A program made the position numbers and the translations under genes. This document shows positions 16,473 to 25,432 of a stretch of DNA of 33,439 nucleotides, piece after piece (position 1 is the stretch's first letter; the number at the start of each line of letters is the position of its first letter). The stretch is from Opitutales bacterium (GTDB taxonomy: Bacteria; Verrucomicrobiota; Verrucomicrobiia; Opitutales; UBA2987), in NCBI GenBank assembly GCA_021772535.1, contig JAJFLV010000241.1:1-33439 (forward strand), read 5' to 3'. The notes under the pieces were generated by a model. That model had not been told where the DNA came from. It saw nothing but the letters and a program-made list of their open reading frames with translations, and made no database searches.

Positions 16473-16808
16473 TTATTTCCCCATCGCTCGGATATAGGCT
16501 ACCAATGCCTCAATATCTTCATCGGAGAGTTTGTCGGCGAATGGCTTCATTTTAACCTTCTCGCCCTCTTTTACTCCCTCCTTGGTGGCATCGAATAATT
16601 CCTTGTCGGTAATCGACTCCTGAAACTCGGCGGTGGTATAATCTTTAAGCTTCAGCTTAATGCCAGCCTTGGTTTTCGCCTTGCCGTCCGCCCCGTGGCA
16701 TTTGGCGCATTGTGATTTCCAGTTTTCTTCGGCACTCTCGGCCATCAACTGCCAGGGCAGAAGTAGAAGACTGACAAATAGAGCGATTAATTTAACCAGT
16801 TGGTGCAT
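16473..16808 (-). CDS. Small class I cytochrome c (monoheme, periplasmic)
   Basis: 111 residues. A signal peptide (VKLIALFVSLLLLPWQLMA, cleavage near residue 23) precedes a single CAKCHGADG motif at C34. Met87 in KVKMKPFADKLS is the likely sixth ligand, and the C-terminal helix DEDIEALVAYIRAMG is typical of class I cytochromes c. The ATG at 16808 has AAGGAA at a good distance. An in-frame ATG at 16949 with its own ribosome-binding site would add 47 residues before the signal peptide. It is the first gene of the upstream module and probably shuttles electrons in the periplasm from the membrane cytochromes. Confidence 0.88.
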   Translation of the reverse strand: MHQLVKLIALFVSLLLLPWQLMAESAEENWKSQCAKCHGADGKAKTKAGIKLKLKDYTTAEFQESITDKELFDATKEGVKEGEKVKMKPFADKLSDEDIEALVAYIRAMGK

Positions 16809-16825
16809 TCTTATGTTCCTTTCTC

Positions 16826-16938
16826 TCCAATTATAGTGGGAGTAATTTACGAGCAATCCCTCTTTGGAGGACCAGAACCGTGGGTTCCACCAGCAGAAAG
16901 ACCGGCTTTCCACGTTCTCAATCCATTTCCAATTATAG
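16826..16938 (-). repeat. 11-bp direct repeat in the cytochrome operon leader
   Basis: The minus-strand sequence CTATAATTGGA occurs at 16928-16938 and again at 16826-16836, spaced 102 bases (34 codons). Each copy contains TATAAT. In the upstream in-frame extension both encode Tyr-Asn-Trp. Confidence 0.8.
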
Positions 16939-16961
16939 ATCGCAGACATTTATTTCCTCAA
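16932..16961 (-). promoter_or_regulatory. Second candidate promoter (P2) of the cytochrome operon
   Basis: On the minus strand TTGAGG (16956-16961) and a perfect TATAAT (16932-16937) are 18 bases apart. Its -35 box is one half of the 12-bp palindrome. A transcript from here would start near 16925 and exclude the upstream ATG at 16949. Confidence 0.4.
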
Positions 16962-16967
16962 TTGAGG
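16956..16967. promoter_or_regulatory. 12-bp perfect palindrome, candidate operator
   Basis: CCTCAATTGAGG is fully self-complementary. It covers the expected start point of promoter P1, the -35 box of P2 and the ribosome-binding site of the ATG at 16949. A dimeric regulator bound here could switch between promoters. No regulator is identified. Confidence 0.4.
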
Positions 16968-16969
16968 CC

Positions 16970-16998
16970 AATATAATCTAACCCCAAAGGAATGTCAA
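16970..16998 (-). promoter_or_regulatory. Strong candidate sigma-70 promoter (P1) of the cytochrome operon
   Basis: On the minus strand a perfect TTGACA (16993-16998) is followed after 17 bases by TATATT (16970-16975), one mismatch from consensus. Transcription would start near 16963 and leave a leader of about 155 bases before the ATG at 16808. Confidence 0.6.
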
Positions 16999-17078
16999 AT
17001 GCTGGAATAACGGATTTTTTCAATATTCCTGAGAACCCTTTCCCAAAAGAGCTGGAATACAGTTTATAAAAGGTAGAA

Positions 17079-17102
17079 GGACCAAGTCTGAGAACTTGAT
17101 CC
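17079..17102 (-). terminator. Candidate intrinsic terminator of ahcY
   Basis: On the minus strand GGATCAAGT and ACTTGGTCC form a 9-bp stem with one G-U pair and a 6-base loop, followed by TTCTACCTTTTATAA. The T-run is interrupted. It lies about 60 bases after the ahcY stop codon and before the cytochrome promoters, where a terminator is expected. Confidence 0.45.
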
Positions 17103-17163
17103 GGAAGCAGCTATATCCACCTAACTAATACCTGCTCCAACCTCATCAATTTTGAGATCGGTC

Positions 17164-18588
17164 CTAATACTTATAGTGGGCCGCTTTATATGGTCCGTTA
17201 ACAGGCACCCCGATATAGTCGGCCTGCTCCTTTGTCAGTTTAGTCAATTTGACGCCTATTTTTTCCAAGTGCAGCCGGGCTACCTCTTCATCCAACTCCT
17301 TGGGAAGCACATAAACGCCTGGAGTGTATTTTTCGAGGCTCTCCCAAAGATCGACCTGAGCCAGCACCTGGTTGGTAAAGGAGTTGGACATGACAAAGGA
17401 CGGATGGCCGGTGGCGCAGCCGAGATTGACCAGCCTTCCTTCCGCCAGCATAAATACCTGATGTCCGTCTGGGAAAGTGTATCGATCCACCTGGGGCTTA
17501 ATGTTTTCTTTGACCACCCCTTCTTCGGTATTCAGCCTTTCCACCTGGATTTCATTGTCAAAATGCCCGATATTGCAAACGATGGCCTGATCCTTCATAC
17601 GGGCCATGTGATCCGTTGTAATGATATCCATGTTGCCAGTTGAAGTGACGTAAATATTGGCTTCCCCAAGTGCATCCTCAAGTGTTTTTACCTCGAATCC
17701 CTCCATGGCGGCCTGTAAGGCGCAAATGGGATCGATTTCGGTGACGATAACGCGGGCTCCCTGGAACCGGAGCGCCTGGGTGCAGCCTTTACCCACATCC
17801 CCGTAACCGCAGACAACGGCCGTTTTTCCGGCGATCATGACATCGGTGGCCCGCTTAATCCCGTCGATCAGCGACTCCCGGCAACCGTAGAGGTTGTCGA
17901 ATTTCGACTTGGTGACGGAATCATTAACGTTAATTGCCGGAACCAGCAGAGTGCCCGCCTCCTGCATTTGATAGAGGCGTTTTACACCGGTGGTTGTTTC
18001 CTCGGACACCCCTTTCCAATCTTTGACTACATTGTGCCAATGGATGGGATCTTCGGAATTTTTTTTCCGCAACAAGTCCTTAATGACCCCTTCTTCAATG
18101 CTCCCTGAGGGCTCATCCACCCAACGGCTACCATCCTCCAACTCGTAACCTTTGTGGATCAGAAGCGTGGCGTCGCCCCCGTCATCGACGATAAGCTGGG
18201 GTCCCTTGCCGTCGGGCCAGGTCATAGCCTGGTAAGTGCACCACCAATATTCTTCCAGGCTTTCGCCCTTCCAGGCGAAAACCGGCACCCCGGCGATGGC
18301 CATGGCGGCTGCGGCATGATCCTGAGTGGAAAAAATATTGCAACTGCACCAGCGAATATCGGCCCCCAGGTCGCGAAGAGTCTCTATGAGCACCGCTGTC
18401 TGCACTGTCATGTGCAGCGATCCCATTATTCGTACGCCGCCCAAAGGCAGTTTGCCGGCGTATTTTTCCCTCAAGGCCATGAGGCCGGGCATTTCCTTTT
18501 CAGCGATGCCTATTTCACTGCGACCCCATTCGGCCAGGCTGATGTCTTTGACTTTATAGTCCTGCGCAACTTCGGTTTGTGTACTCAT
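17164..18588 (-). CDS. ahcY: S-adenosylhomocysteine hydrolase
   Basis: 474 residues, the usual bacterial length including the insert of about 40 residues absent from mammalian enzymes. It splits S-adenosylhomocysteine into adenosine and homocysteine with bound NAD. Signatures: the substrate-domain start [37 protein letters not shown], the NAD-binding [27 protein letters not shown] and the C-terminal PYKAAHYKY with the conserved Lys and Tyr. It follows metK after 65 bases, so the two steps of the methyl cycle are probably cotranscribed. Confidence 0.97.
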   Translation of the reverse strand: MSTQTEVAQDYKVKDISLAEWGRSEIGIAEKEMPGLMALREKYAGKLPLGGVRIMGSLHMTVQTAVLIETLRDLGADIRWCSCNIFSTQDHAAAAMAIAGVPVFAWKGESLEEYWWCTYQAMTWPDGKGPQLIVDDGGDATLLIHKGYELEDGSRWVDEPSGSIEEGVIKDLLRKKNSEDPIHWHNVVKDWKGVSEETTTGVKRLYQMQEAGTLLVPAINVNDSVTKSKFDNLYGCRESLIDGIKRATDVMIAGKTAVVCGYGDVGKGCTQALRFQGARVIVTEIDPICALQAAMEGFEVKTLEDALGEANIYVTSTGNMDIITTDHMARMKDQAIVCNIGHFDNEIQVERLNTEEGVVKENIKPQVDRYTFPDGHQVFMLAEGRLVNLGCATGHPSFVMSNSFTNQVLAQVDLWESLEKYTPGVYVLPKELDEEVARLHLEKIGVKLTKLTKEQADYIGVPVNGPYKAAHYKY

Positions 18589-18615
18589 AAAATAGATTTC
18601 CTAATGGAAGATTAA

Positions 18616-18644
18616 GGCGATGAGTTGCTCTTGCAGGCATCGCC
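18616..18644. other. Hairpin between metK and ahcY
   Basis: GGCGATG (18616-18622) and CATCGCC (18638-18644) form a perfect 7-bp stem with a 15-base loop in the 65-base gap between the two genes. No T-run follows on either strand, so it is not an intrinsic terminator. It may be a processing or stability element. Confidence 0.4.
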
Positions 18645-18653
18645 AGTGTTGGG

Positions 18654-19820
18654 TTATCCCAGATGGCTCAACAATTCACCCGTTCGGTTGACCTGCTCCC
18701 AGGGAAGACCGGGTTTGGTAAAATGCCCGTAATTGGTGGTGCTGCGGTAAATTGGCCGTAACAGGTCGAGCTGTTCAATGATATCGGCGGGCTTAAAGCT
18801 GAAAACCGATTTGACCGCATCAGTTAAGCCCTCATCGGAGACCTTGCCGGTTCCGAAGGTATTGATTAAAATGCTGGTCGGCTCAGGGTAACCGATCGCG
18901 TAGGCAACCTGTAGCTCCACGCGCTCGGCGAAGCCTGCGGCAACGATATTTTTGGCTGCCCAGCGGCACATATAAGCCGCCGAACGGTCCACTTTCGAGG
19001 CGTCTTTGCCGGAAAAGGCGCCCCCGCCATGCCGGGACCAGCCGCCATAGGTATCGACAATAATTTTACGCCCGGTCAACCCGGCGTCGCCCTGGGGCCC
19101 GCCGATGACAAATTTACCCGTTGGATTTACGAAATACTCGGTCTTCTTTGTCAAAAGCCTTTTGGGCAGAACTCTGGGGATGACTTTCCTTATGATAAAA
19201 TCGGAGATGGTAGAATGCTCGGTTTCGGCCGTGTGCTGGGTCGAAACTACAACACTGTCGATTGCTACCGGGGCATTGCTGTTATAAACTACTGCAACCT
19301 GTGATTTACAATCGGGCCGCAGCCATTTTTGCCTTCCAGTATGGCGTATGCGGGCAAGATCCTGATTGATTCGATGAGCGTACATGATGGCTGCCGGCAT
19401 CAGTTCCTTGGTTTCATTGCAGGCGTACCCGAACATGATTCCCTGGTCCCCGGCTCCCTGTTCGGCTCTTTTCTTTCCTTTTGCCCTCCTGGCATCGACA
19501 CCCTGTGCTATGTCCGGGGATTGCTGGGTCAAATTGTTGGAGATAAAAACCGTGTCGGCGTGAAAAACATCATCGTTGTTGACGTAGCCGATATCCCGGA
19601 TGGCCTGTCGCACGACCTGATCGTAATTGATGTCGGCTGTGGTGGAAATCTCCCCGGCGAGGAATACGCAATTGCTTTTAACCAGCGTTTCGCAGGCCAC
19701 ACGGCTGGCGGAGTCCTGTTCCAGGCAAGCGTCCAGGATGCTGTCGGATATGTAATCGGCCACCTTGTCAGGATGACCCTCACCCACTGATTCGGAGGAA
19801 AATATGAACCGCTCGGACAT
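18654..19820 (-). CDS. metK: S-adenosylmethionine synthetase
   Basis: 388 residues. It makes S-adenosylmethionine from methionine and ATP. Signatures: [20 protein letters not shown] at the start, [12 protein letters not shown] and [19 protein letters not shown], with the usual length of about 385-400. The ATG at 19820 gives the standard [17 protein letters not shown] start; a TTG at 19850 would add ten unrelated residues. No clear Shine-Dalgarno sequence precedes it. It lies upstream of ahcY and 95 bases downstream of the PEP carboxykinase gene. I looked for a SAM or SAH riboswitch upstream and saw none. Confidence 0.97.
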   Translation of the reverse strand: MSERFIFSSESVGEGHPDKVADYISDSILDACLEQDSASRVACETLVKSNCVFLAGEISTTADINYDQVVRQAIRDIGYVNNDDVFHADTVFISNNLTQQSPDIAQGVDARRAKGKKRAEQGAGDQGIMFGYACNETKELMPAAIMYAHRINQDLARIRHTGRQKWLRPDCKSQVAVVYNSNAPVAIDSVVVSTQHTAETEHSTISDFIIRKVIPRVLPKRLLTKKTEYFVNPTGKFVIGGPQGDAGLTGRKIIVDTYGGWSRHGGGAFSGKDASKVDRSAAYMCRWAAKNIVAAGFAERVELQVAYAIGYPEPTSILINTFGTGKVSDEGLTDAVKSVFSFKPADIIEQLDLLRPIYRSTTNYGHFTKPGLPWEQVNRTGELLSHLG

Positions 19821-19915
19821 AAAAAGTCGTTTAATATCGGTGCTTTTCAAGAATTATCAAGAAAAACCTCCTCGCGCAAAACTGTCTTCTCGACGTTACT
19901 CGTAAAAGTAAGCCT

Positions 19916-21715
19916 CTAAAGCCTGCAAACCAGCGATTGCCTTTCGAAAATAAGTTCCTTGGGCAATCGCTCAAAGAGTTTCAAAAACAGCTCTTCATGA
20001 CTCAGTGTTTGCGCCTTCAACCGTTTTACATCAAGGGACATCAGCTCGTCCCACTGTTCATCGGTAATATTCAAACCTCGCAAATCCATATCTGAAAAAC
20101 GGGGTATCCATCCGATCGGAGTCTCTTTGGCACCAGTCCGATCCAGCGAACGCTCCACAATCCATTTGAGAACCCGCATATTTTCACCGTAGCCGGGCCA
20201 CAAAAATTTCCCCTCCTCATTTTTCCTGAACCAGTTGACGTGGAAAATACGGGGCGGTTCCGGCAGGGTTTTGCCCAACCGCAGCCAATGCTTAAAATAG
20301 TCACCCATGTGATAGCCGCAAAAAGGAAGCATGGCCATGGGATCACTGCGTAAAGCTCCCACTTGACCTTCCGCTGCGGCGGTCATTTCGGAACCCATTG
20401 TAGCACCCACATATACGCCATGAGACCAGTTGAGAGCCTGGAAAACCAAAGGCACATCATGCATTCTTCGTCCACCGAAAATGAAAGAACTGATGGGAAC
20501 TCCGGCAGGATCTTCCCAAGCCGGATCGATGGTTGGACATTGTGCTGCCGGAGCCGTAAAGCGTGAGTTCGGGTGTGCCGCAACACGACCGCAATCGGGC
20601 GTCCAATCGTTCCCCAACCAGTCTATTAGGTGGGTGGGTGGCTCTGTTGTCATTTCCTCCCACCAGACATCGCCGTCGTCGGTCAAGGCAACATTGGTAA
20701 AAATGGCGTTTTCGAGCATGGAATCCATGGCATTTGGATTGGTGTCATAGGAAGTGCCCGGGGCGACTCCGAAAAACCCTGCCTCGGGATTGATGGCGTA
20801 GAGACGGCCATCCTCCCCCGGCTTGATCCAGGCAATATCGTCGCCGATGGTGGAAATCTTCCAATCCGACAATTCATCCGGCGGGATCAGCATGGCGAAA
20901 TTGGTTTTTCCGCATGCGCTGGGAAATGCCGCGGATACATAAGTCGTTTCGCCCTTGGGGGATTTTACACCCAGGATAAGCATATGCTCGGCAAGCCAGC
21001 CCTCGTCTCTTGCCATGCAGGAGGCGATTCGCAGGGCCAGACATTTTTTACCGAGTAAAGCATTGCCTCCATATCCGCTCCCAAAGGAGAATATGGAACG
21101 CTCTTCGGGAAAATGGACAATATAGCGGTTGTCTGGATTGCAGGGCCAGGGTACATCCTCCTGCCCCTCACCCAGCGGCTGACCGACCGAATGCAAGCAG
21201 GGGACAAAAAATCCATCCTGACCCAGAACTTCCAATACTTTGGCCCCGATGCGAGTCATGATACGCATGTTGACCACCACATAGGGGGAATCGGTTAACT
21301 CCACCCCAATCTGGGATATGGGCGAACCGATCGGCCCCATGCTGAAGGGGATAACGTAGAGGGTACGCCCCTTCATACAACCGCTGAACAACCCATCCAG
21401 AGTGCGGTGCATTTCGACTGGGTCTGCCCAATTGTTCATCGGTCCCGCATCGGCCTCATTGACACTACAGATAAAAGTACGGTCCTCGACTCTGGCCACA
21501 TCCCGCGGGTCAGAGCGGCAGAGAAAACTGTTGGGCCGCTTCTCTGGGTTCAAGCGGATGAAAGTCTCACCTTCCACCATTTGCCCGCAAAGTATGGTGT
21601 TTTCCGCCTCGGAGCCATCGCACCAGTGGACATTTACCGGTTGGCACAATTCAACGACTTTTTCGACCCATTCGTTCAGGGCTATATGATTGGATTTAAT
21701 ATTATTTTCAGACAT
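19916..21715 (-). CDS. pckG: Phosphoenolpyruvate carboxykinase (GTP)
   Basis: 599 residues, the size of GTP-dependent PEPCK. It converts oxaloacetate and GTP to phosphoenolpyruvate, GDP and CO2, the first step of gluconeogenesis, and may run in reverse. Signatures: the P-loop FPSACGKTN (264-272) with the reactive cysteine at 268, the metal-binding GDDIAW (291-296), [15 protein letters not shown], and [29 protein letters not shown] near residue 70 is the substrate-binding start. The start ATG at 21715 gives [17 protein letters not shown]. It lies upstream of metK with no obvious terminator between. Confidence 0.97.
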   Translation of the reverse strand: MSENNIKSNHIALNEWVEKVVELCQPVNVHWCDGSEAENTILCGQMVEGETFIRLNPEKRPNSFLCRSDPRDVARVEDRTFICSVNEADAGPMNNWADPVEMHRTLDGLFSGCMKGRTLYVIPFSMGPIGSPISQIGVELTDSPYVVVNMRIMTRIGAKVLEVLGQDGFFVPCLHSVGQPLGEGQEDVPWPCNPDNRYIVHFPEERSIFSFGSGYGGNALLGKKCLALRIASCMARDEGWLAEHMLILGVKSPKGETTYVSAAFPSACGKTNFAMLIPPDELSDWKISTIGDDIAWIKPGEDGRLYAINPEAGFFGVAPGTSYDTNPNAMDSMLENAIFTNVALTDDGDVWWEEMTTEPPTHLIDWLGNDWTPDCGRVAAHPNSRFTAPAAQCPTIDPAWEDPAGVPISSFIFGGRRMHDVPLVFQALNWSHGVYVGATMGSEMTAAAEGQVGALRSDPMAMLPFCGYHMGDYFKHWLRLGKTLPEPPRIFHVNWFRKNEEGKFLWPGYGENMRVLKWIVERSLDRTGAKETPIGWIPRFSDMDLRGLNITDEQWDELMSLDVKRLKAQTLSHEELFLKLFERLPKELIFERQSLVCRL

Positions 21716-21939
21716 ATGGGGTATCTCTACATTTTAGAAAATATTCTTAGATAGCTTTTCACCAAGGATTGGCAACAAATAACGATTATTTTCTAGTCCC
21801 TTTGTTTGCACCTTCATAAAACACAGACCTCAGAGGGCTTTTTGCGTTCGTGGATTGATACAATCAGGCATTGCAAGGTTCAACCGTTCCCAGGCTGAAA
21901 GAAGACTCAAAGATGAATAAACACTAAATGCTTTCCCAA

Positions 21940-23274
21940 TCAGGCCACCCGTTCGACAATCAGCTGGGGAGGATTTGGCCGCTTCGGAGCGAGCCGATAG
22001 GCCGAGCGCAAGTATTCGAGCGAACTGTCCAGGCGTGATTCATCATTATAATGAATCATCATTAGAGGTTCGCCTTGTTTGACTTGAGTACCCACTTTCC
22101 TGATTTCAGAAACGCCCACGGCCGGTTCATATCTTCCCTTTTTATCAGTTGCCAGTAACTGCACTCCACGAGCGATCATGCCGGCATTAATTGTGTGGAC
22201 GTAGCCCCTTTTGGGCGCAGGAAGCTTACGCACATATTTGGCTTCGGGAAATTTACTGTCATCGTCCAGCCAATCAGCCTTTCCACCTTGGGCAGCAACC
22301 ATTTCCTTGAATTTTTCCAGAGCGGTGCCATCCTCCAGATGGCGCAAAACGGTCTGCTTGGCTGAAAGGGTGGAACCAGCCACACCAGCCAATCGAACGA
22401 TTTCCATGCCGAGTTTGAGAACCAGTTCCTTGAGGTCTTCCGGTCCTTCCCCGCGAAGCAATTGCAGGGCCTCCCGGATTTCCAACCCAGTTCCAACAGT
22501 ATCGCCCAACGGCTGGTTCATATCGGTCACCAAAGCGACGCAGCGACGTTTCATGGAACGACCGACGCGGGTTATCGAGCGGGCCAACTGCCGGGCCTGC
22601 TCCACATCCTTGATAAAGGATCCGTTGCCCCATTTCACATCGACCACCAGCCCCTCGGCCCCTTGGGCCAGTTTGCGGCTGAGAACGCTGCCAGTAATGA
22701 GAGGGATGCTCGGTATGGTGGCGGTTTTCTTCCGCATGGCATAGAGCGTTTCATCAATCGGGGCAATCTCCGGGCATTGCTTGACAATGGTGCAGTTAAC
22801 GGTGGAAAGTAATTCGATGAATTTTTTCAGATCGACGTCCGGATTGAAACCCGGGATTGAGGACAATTTGTCCAGATTGCTGATAACAAACTCCTCATCC
22901 ACACCATTCATCATGGGCATGACAACGCCACATGCGGCCGCCAAGGGCGCCAGCACAAGAGAGGTTTTGTCCCCCACACCTCCGGTTGAATATTTGTCGA
23001 TTTTCGGCTTGGTGATCTTCGAAAGATCCATCACCTCCCCGGAAAGCATCATTTCCTCAGCCAGAAAGGCTGTTTCCTGGGCAGACATCCCACTGAAGTA
23101 AATAGCCATGGTCAGGGCGGCTAGCTGGAAATCGGGCATTCTGCCTTCCATAACCGAATCGACTACATGTCGGATTTCTTCCTGCGCGAATTCACCCCCA
23201 TCACGTTTCTTCTCAATCAGATATTTGAAAGAGGGCTTGATGAACTTTCGCGGTGATAAAAGCTTTTTCCTCAT
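21940..23274 (-). CDS. deoA: Pyrimidine-nucleoside / thymidine phosphorylase
   Basis: 444 residues, the usual size. It splits thymidine (or uridine) with phosphate into the base and deoxyribose-1-phosphate in nucleoside salvage. Signatures: an N-terminal helical domain (LIEKKRDGGEFAQEEI, FSGMSAQETAFLAEEMM), the phosphate-binding KYSTGGVGDKTSLVLAPLAA (after residue 90), MRKKTATIPSIPLITGSVLSRKLA, and a C-terminal domain with GVSEIRKVGTQVKQGEPLMMI. Sequence alone does not separate thymidine phosphorylase (deoA) from pyrimidine-nucleoside phosphorylase (pdp). It is divergent from argS across a 257-base gap. Confidence 0.93.
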   Translation of the reverse strand: MRKKLLSPRKFIKPSFKYLIEKKRDGGEFAQEEIRHVVDSVMEGRMPDFQLAALTMAIYFSGMSAQETAFLAEEMMLSGEVMDLSKITKPKIDKYSTGGVGDKTSLVLAPLAAACGVVMPMMNGVDEEFVISNLDKLSSIPGFNPDVDLKKFIELLSTVNCTIVKQCPEIAPIDETLYAMRKKTATIPSIPLITGSVLSRKLAQGAEGLVVDVKWGNGSFIKDVEQARQLARSITRVGRSMKRRCVALVTDMNQPLGDTVGTGLEIREALQLLRGEGPEDLKELVLKLGMEIVRLAGVAGSTLSAKQTVLRHLEDGTALEKFKEMVAAQGGKADWLDDDSKFPEAKYVRKLPAPKRGYVHTINAGMIARGVQLLATDKKGRYEPAVGVSEIRKVGTQVKQGEPLMMIHYNDESRLDSSLEYLRSAYRLAPKRPNPPQLIVERVA

Positions 23275-23531
23275 TTTATATAAAATCCCTTGCTACCAGT
23301 GGATTTAGCAAAACCGTAAACCTTTTACCATTAGGCCATTAAGAAGAGGAGTGTCGAGCCTTTTCTGGATTCCAGGGTTTCTCCACACCTTCTAAAGCAG
23401 GGTAAACAAGCCAAAGACAACGATTTCAGAAGTTAAGGAAAATTTTCTTTTTTTTCCAAAAAAGTGGAAAATTTCTGATATTCGGCACTTGCCCCGACCC
23501 TCTTTAAGACCATTCCTTATTGATTTTAGAT

Positions 23532-25301
23532 ATGGAAATTTGTTTCAACCCGGCGGATTTTCTGGATCGGCATTTGCAAAAAGCCGCCCTTGAATCCGGC
23601 CTTTTCGAAAAGTCCTTCGATCCTCAAATCCGATTGGCTGATCCGCGACATGGAGACTTTCAAGCTAATGGCATACTTCCCGCAGCTAGAGAAAGGAGCC
23701 TCAACCCCCGTCAGACAGCCATCCAACTAATCGAATTTCTGGAGAAATCGGGGGAAATCGATAAGAATATGGTCGACTTTTCAGTGGCAGGCCCGGGTTT
23801 CATCAACTTTAACCTAAAAACCTCCTATTTGAAAGGCTGGTTGGCGGCCCACAGCACGGTGGACCAACTTCGCCGGGCTGCCGGGGACATCTTTCCAAAA
23901 AGGAGTTTCGTGGTCGATTTCAGCTCTCCCAATACAGCCAAACAAATGCATGTTGGGCATATTCGCTCTACGGTTATAGGAGAGGCCCTCTGTCGCTTGC
24001 TGGAATTTTGCGGAGCATCCGTCCTGCGCGATAATCACATTGGTGATTGGGGGACGCAATTCGGCATATTGGTATGGATCATAAAAAAGACCGGCTTTGA
24101 CCCAAACCAACCCGTTGCCGACCCGTTGGGTGAACTGGAAGATTTATATAAAAAGGGAGTCGCTTTGACCAACGAGGAATCGTCCTCCCTTGAGGAGGCG
24201 CGTCAGGAACTGGTCAAGCTGCAAAATGGAGATGAGGAAAATTTGGCCCTATGGAAGAAAGTCAACTCCGTCAGCTATGGCGCTTTTGAGGAAATCTACG
24301 AACGACTGGGAATCCGTTTCGATACAGTCCTGGGGGAGAGTTTTTACCGGGAAAAGGTCGGGCGTATCTACCGGGAATTGGCCGAGACAGGGGTGGCGGA
24401 GGAAAGCCGGGGCGCTCTGGTGGTCTTTCACCCGGAACATCCACGATTCCGGGATCAACCTTTTATTATCCGCAAAACAGACGGAGCGAGCAATTATGGC
24501 ACTACCGATTTGGCTACCATCCTGCACCGGGTCGAGCACTACAAGGCGACCGACATCCTTTACGTGGTTGATTCCCGCCAAAGCGACCACTTCGAGCAGC
24601 TCTTCCTGACAGTCCGAAAGTGGTTTCTGAAAAAAAACCTGCTCGTTCCAAGGCTCGAACACATAAGCTTTGGTACAATCCTGGGCGAAAGCGGTAAGGC
24701 AATTCGCACGCGCGATGGAGAACCGGTCAAACTCAAGGATCTCCTCAATGAGGCCGTCGACCGGGCCTATGCCATTGTCTCGGAAAAAAATCCCGATCTT
24801 AGCGAATCGGAACGCCGGAAGGTGGCCAAAGTTGTTGGCCTGGGAGCGGTTAAATATGCCGACTTGATGCAGAATCGAACCAGCGACTACCTCTTTTCCT
24901 GGAGTAAAATGCTCAGCTTCGAAGGCAACACCGCTCCCTACCTGCTCTACGCAGTGGCGCGAGTTCACAGTATATTCCGCAAAGCGGGCCTCAGGCCGGA
25001 GTCCGGGGATGGGCAGGCCAACCCCTCTGAATTTGAAACCGAGGCGGAGATGGCCCTGGCCCGCAAGCTGGTCGAGTTCTCAAGTGTGCTCAAACAAACG
25101 CTCAACGACTGGAGGCCTCATTTTCTCTGCACTTATTTGTATGAATTAGCGGGCGTATTTAGTGCCTTTTACAATTCGGATAAAGTCATAGTGGAAGAAA
25201 GTGGGGTTCGCGCGCGCCGCCTTATTCTCTGTGCCCGCACCCTTCTTTTCCTCGAAACCGGCCTCCATCTGCTCAGCCTGGAAACCTTGGAGAGAATGTA
25301 A
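23532..25301 (+). CDS. argS: Arginyl-tRNA synthetase
   Basis: 589 residues. It charges tRNA-Arg. Signatures: the N-terminal additional domain, the class I HIGH box as HVGH in FSSPNTAKQMHVGHIRST, DNHIGDWGTQFG, KTDGASNYGTTDLA, YVVDSRQSDHFEQLF, and the anticodon-binding DALR-type domain with LLYAVARVHSIFRKAG. The KMSKS box is replaced by GESGKAIRTRDGEPVKL, as is normal for ArgRS. The ATG at 23532 was preferred to a TTG four codons upstream. The C-terminus ends in LSLETLERM, the typical family ending. Confidence 0.96.
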   Translation: MEICFNPADFLDRHLQKAALESGLFEKSFDPQIRLADPRHGDFQANGILPAARERSLNPRQTAIQLIEFLEKSGEIDKNMVDFSVAGPGFINFNLKTSYLKGWLAAHSTVDQLRRAAGDIFPKRSFVVDFSSPNTAKQMHVGHIRSTVIGEALCRLLEFCGASVLRDNHIGDWGTQFGILVWIIKKTGFDPNQPVADPLGELEDLYKKGVALTNEESSSLEEARQELVKLQNGDEENLALWKKVNSVSYGAFEEIYERLGIRFDTVLGESFYREKVGRIYRELAETGVAEESRGALVVFHPEHPRFRDQPFIIRKTDGASNYGTTDLATILHRVEHYKATDILYVVDSRQSDHFEQLFLTVRKWFLKKNLLVPRLEHISFGTILGESGKAIRTRDGEPVKLKDLLNEAVDRAYAIVSEKNPDLSESERRKVAKVVGLGAVKYADLMQNRTSDYLFSWSKMLSFEGNTAPYLLYAVARVHSIFRKAGLRPESGDGQANPSEFETEAEMALARKLVEFSSVLKQTLNDWRPHFLCTYLYELAGVFSAFYNSDKVIVEESGVRARRLILCARTLLFLETGLHLLSLETLERM

Positions 25302-25351
25302 TTTTTGGGGGCAACAGTCTCGTTTTTCTACTAATCCACCTCTTGTCTGGA

Positions 25352-25381
25352 TTGACAGCTAGCTGGTCCGTAAAATAATGT
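25352..25381 (+). promoter_or_regulatory. Weak candidate promoter of the VOC-family gene
   Basis: A perfect TTGACA at 25352-25357 is followed after 18 bases by TAATGT (25376-25381), a poor -10 box. It lies 50 bases upstream of the ATG at 25433, in the 131-base gap after argS. Confidence 0.3.
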
Positions 25382-25432
25382 ATCAGCTTGTTAGAACTGA
25401 AAAAATAATTTCAACTAAAAGAAGGAGAAAAA

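Larger units (their letters stand above)
16809..17163. other. 355-bp leader/intergenic region between ahcY and the cytochrome operon
   Basis: This stretch contains two candidate promoters, a 12-bp palindrome, an 11-bp direct repeat and a terminator-like hairpin, all listed separately. It also holds an in-frame upstream extension of the cytochrome gene (16809-16949). No other gene is visible. Confidence 0.6.

Noticed and set aside
19821-19915. A possible SAM-sensing riboswitch before metK.
   Set aside because: I could not find the paired stems or conserved cores of SAM-I, SAM-II, SAM-IV, SMK or SAH classes. A covariance-model search would settle it.
24249-24968. A 239-codon minus-strand frame inside argS.
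   Set aside because: argS is complete with all its motifs on the plus strand; the opposite frame has no recognisable domain or ribosome-binding site.
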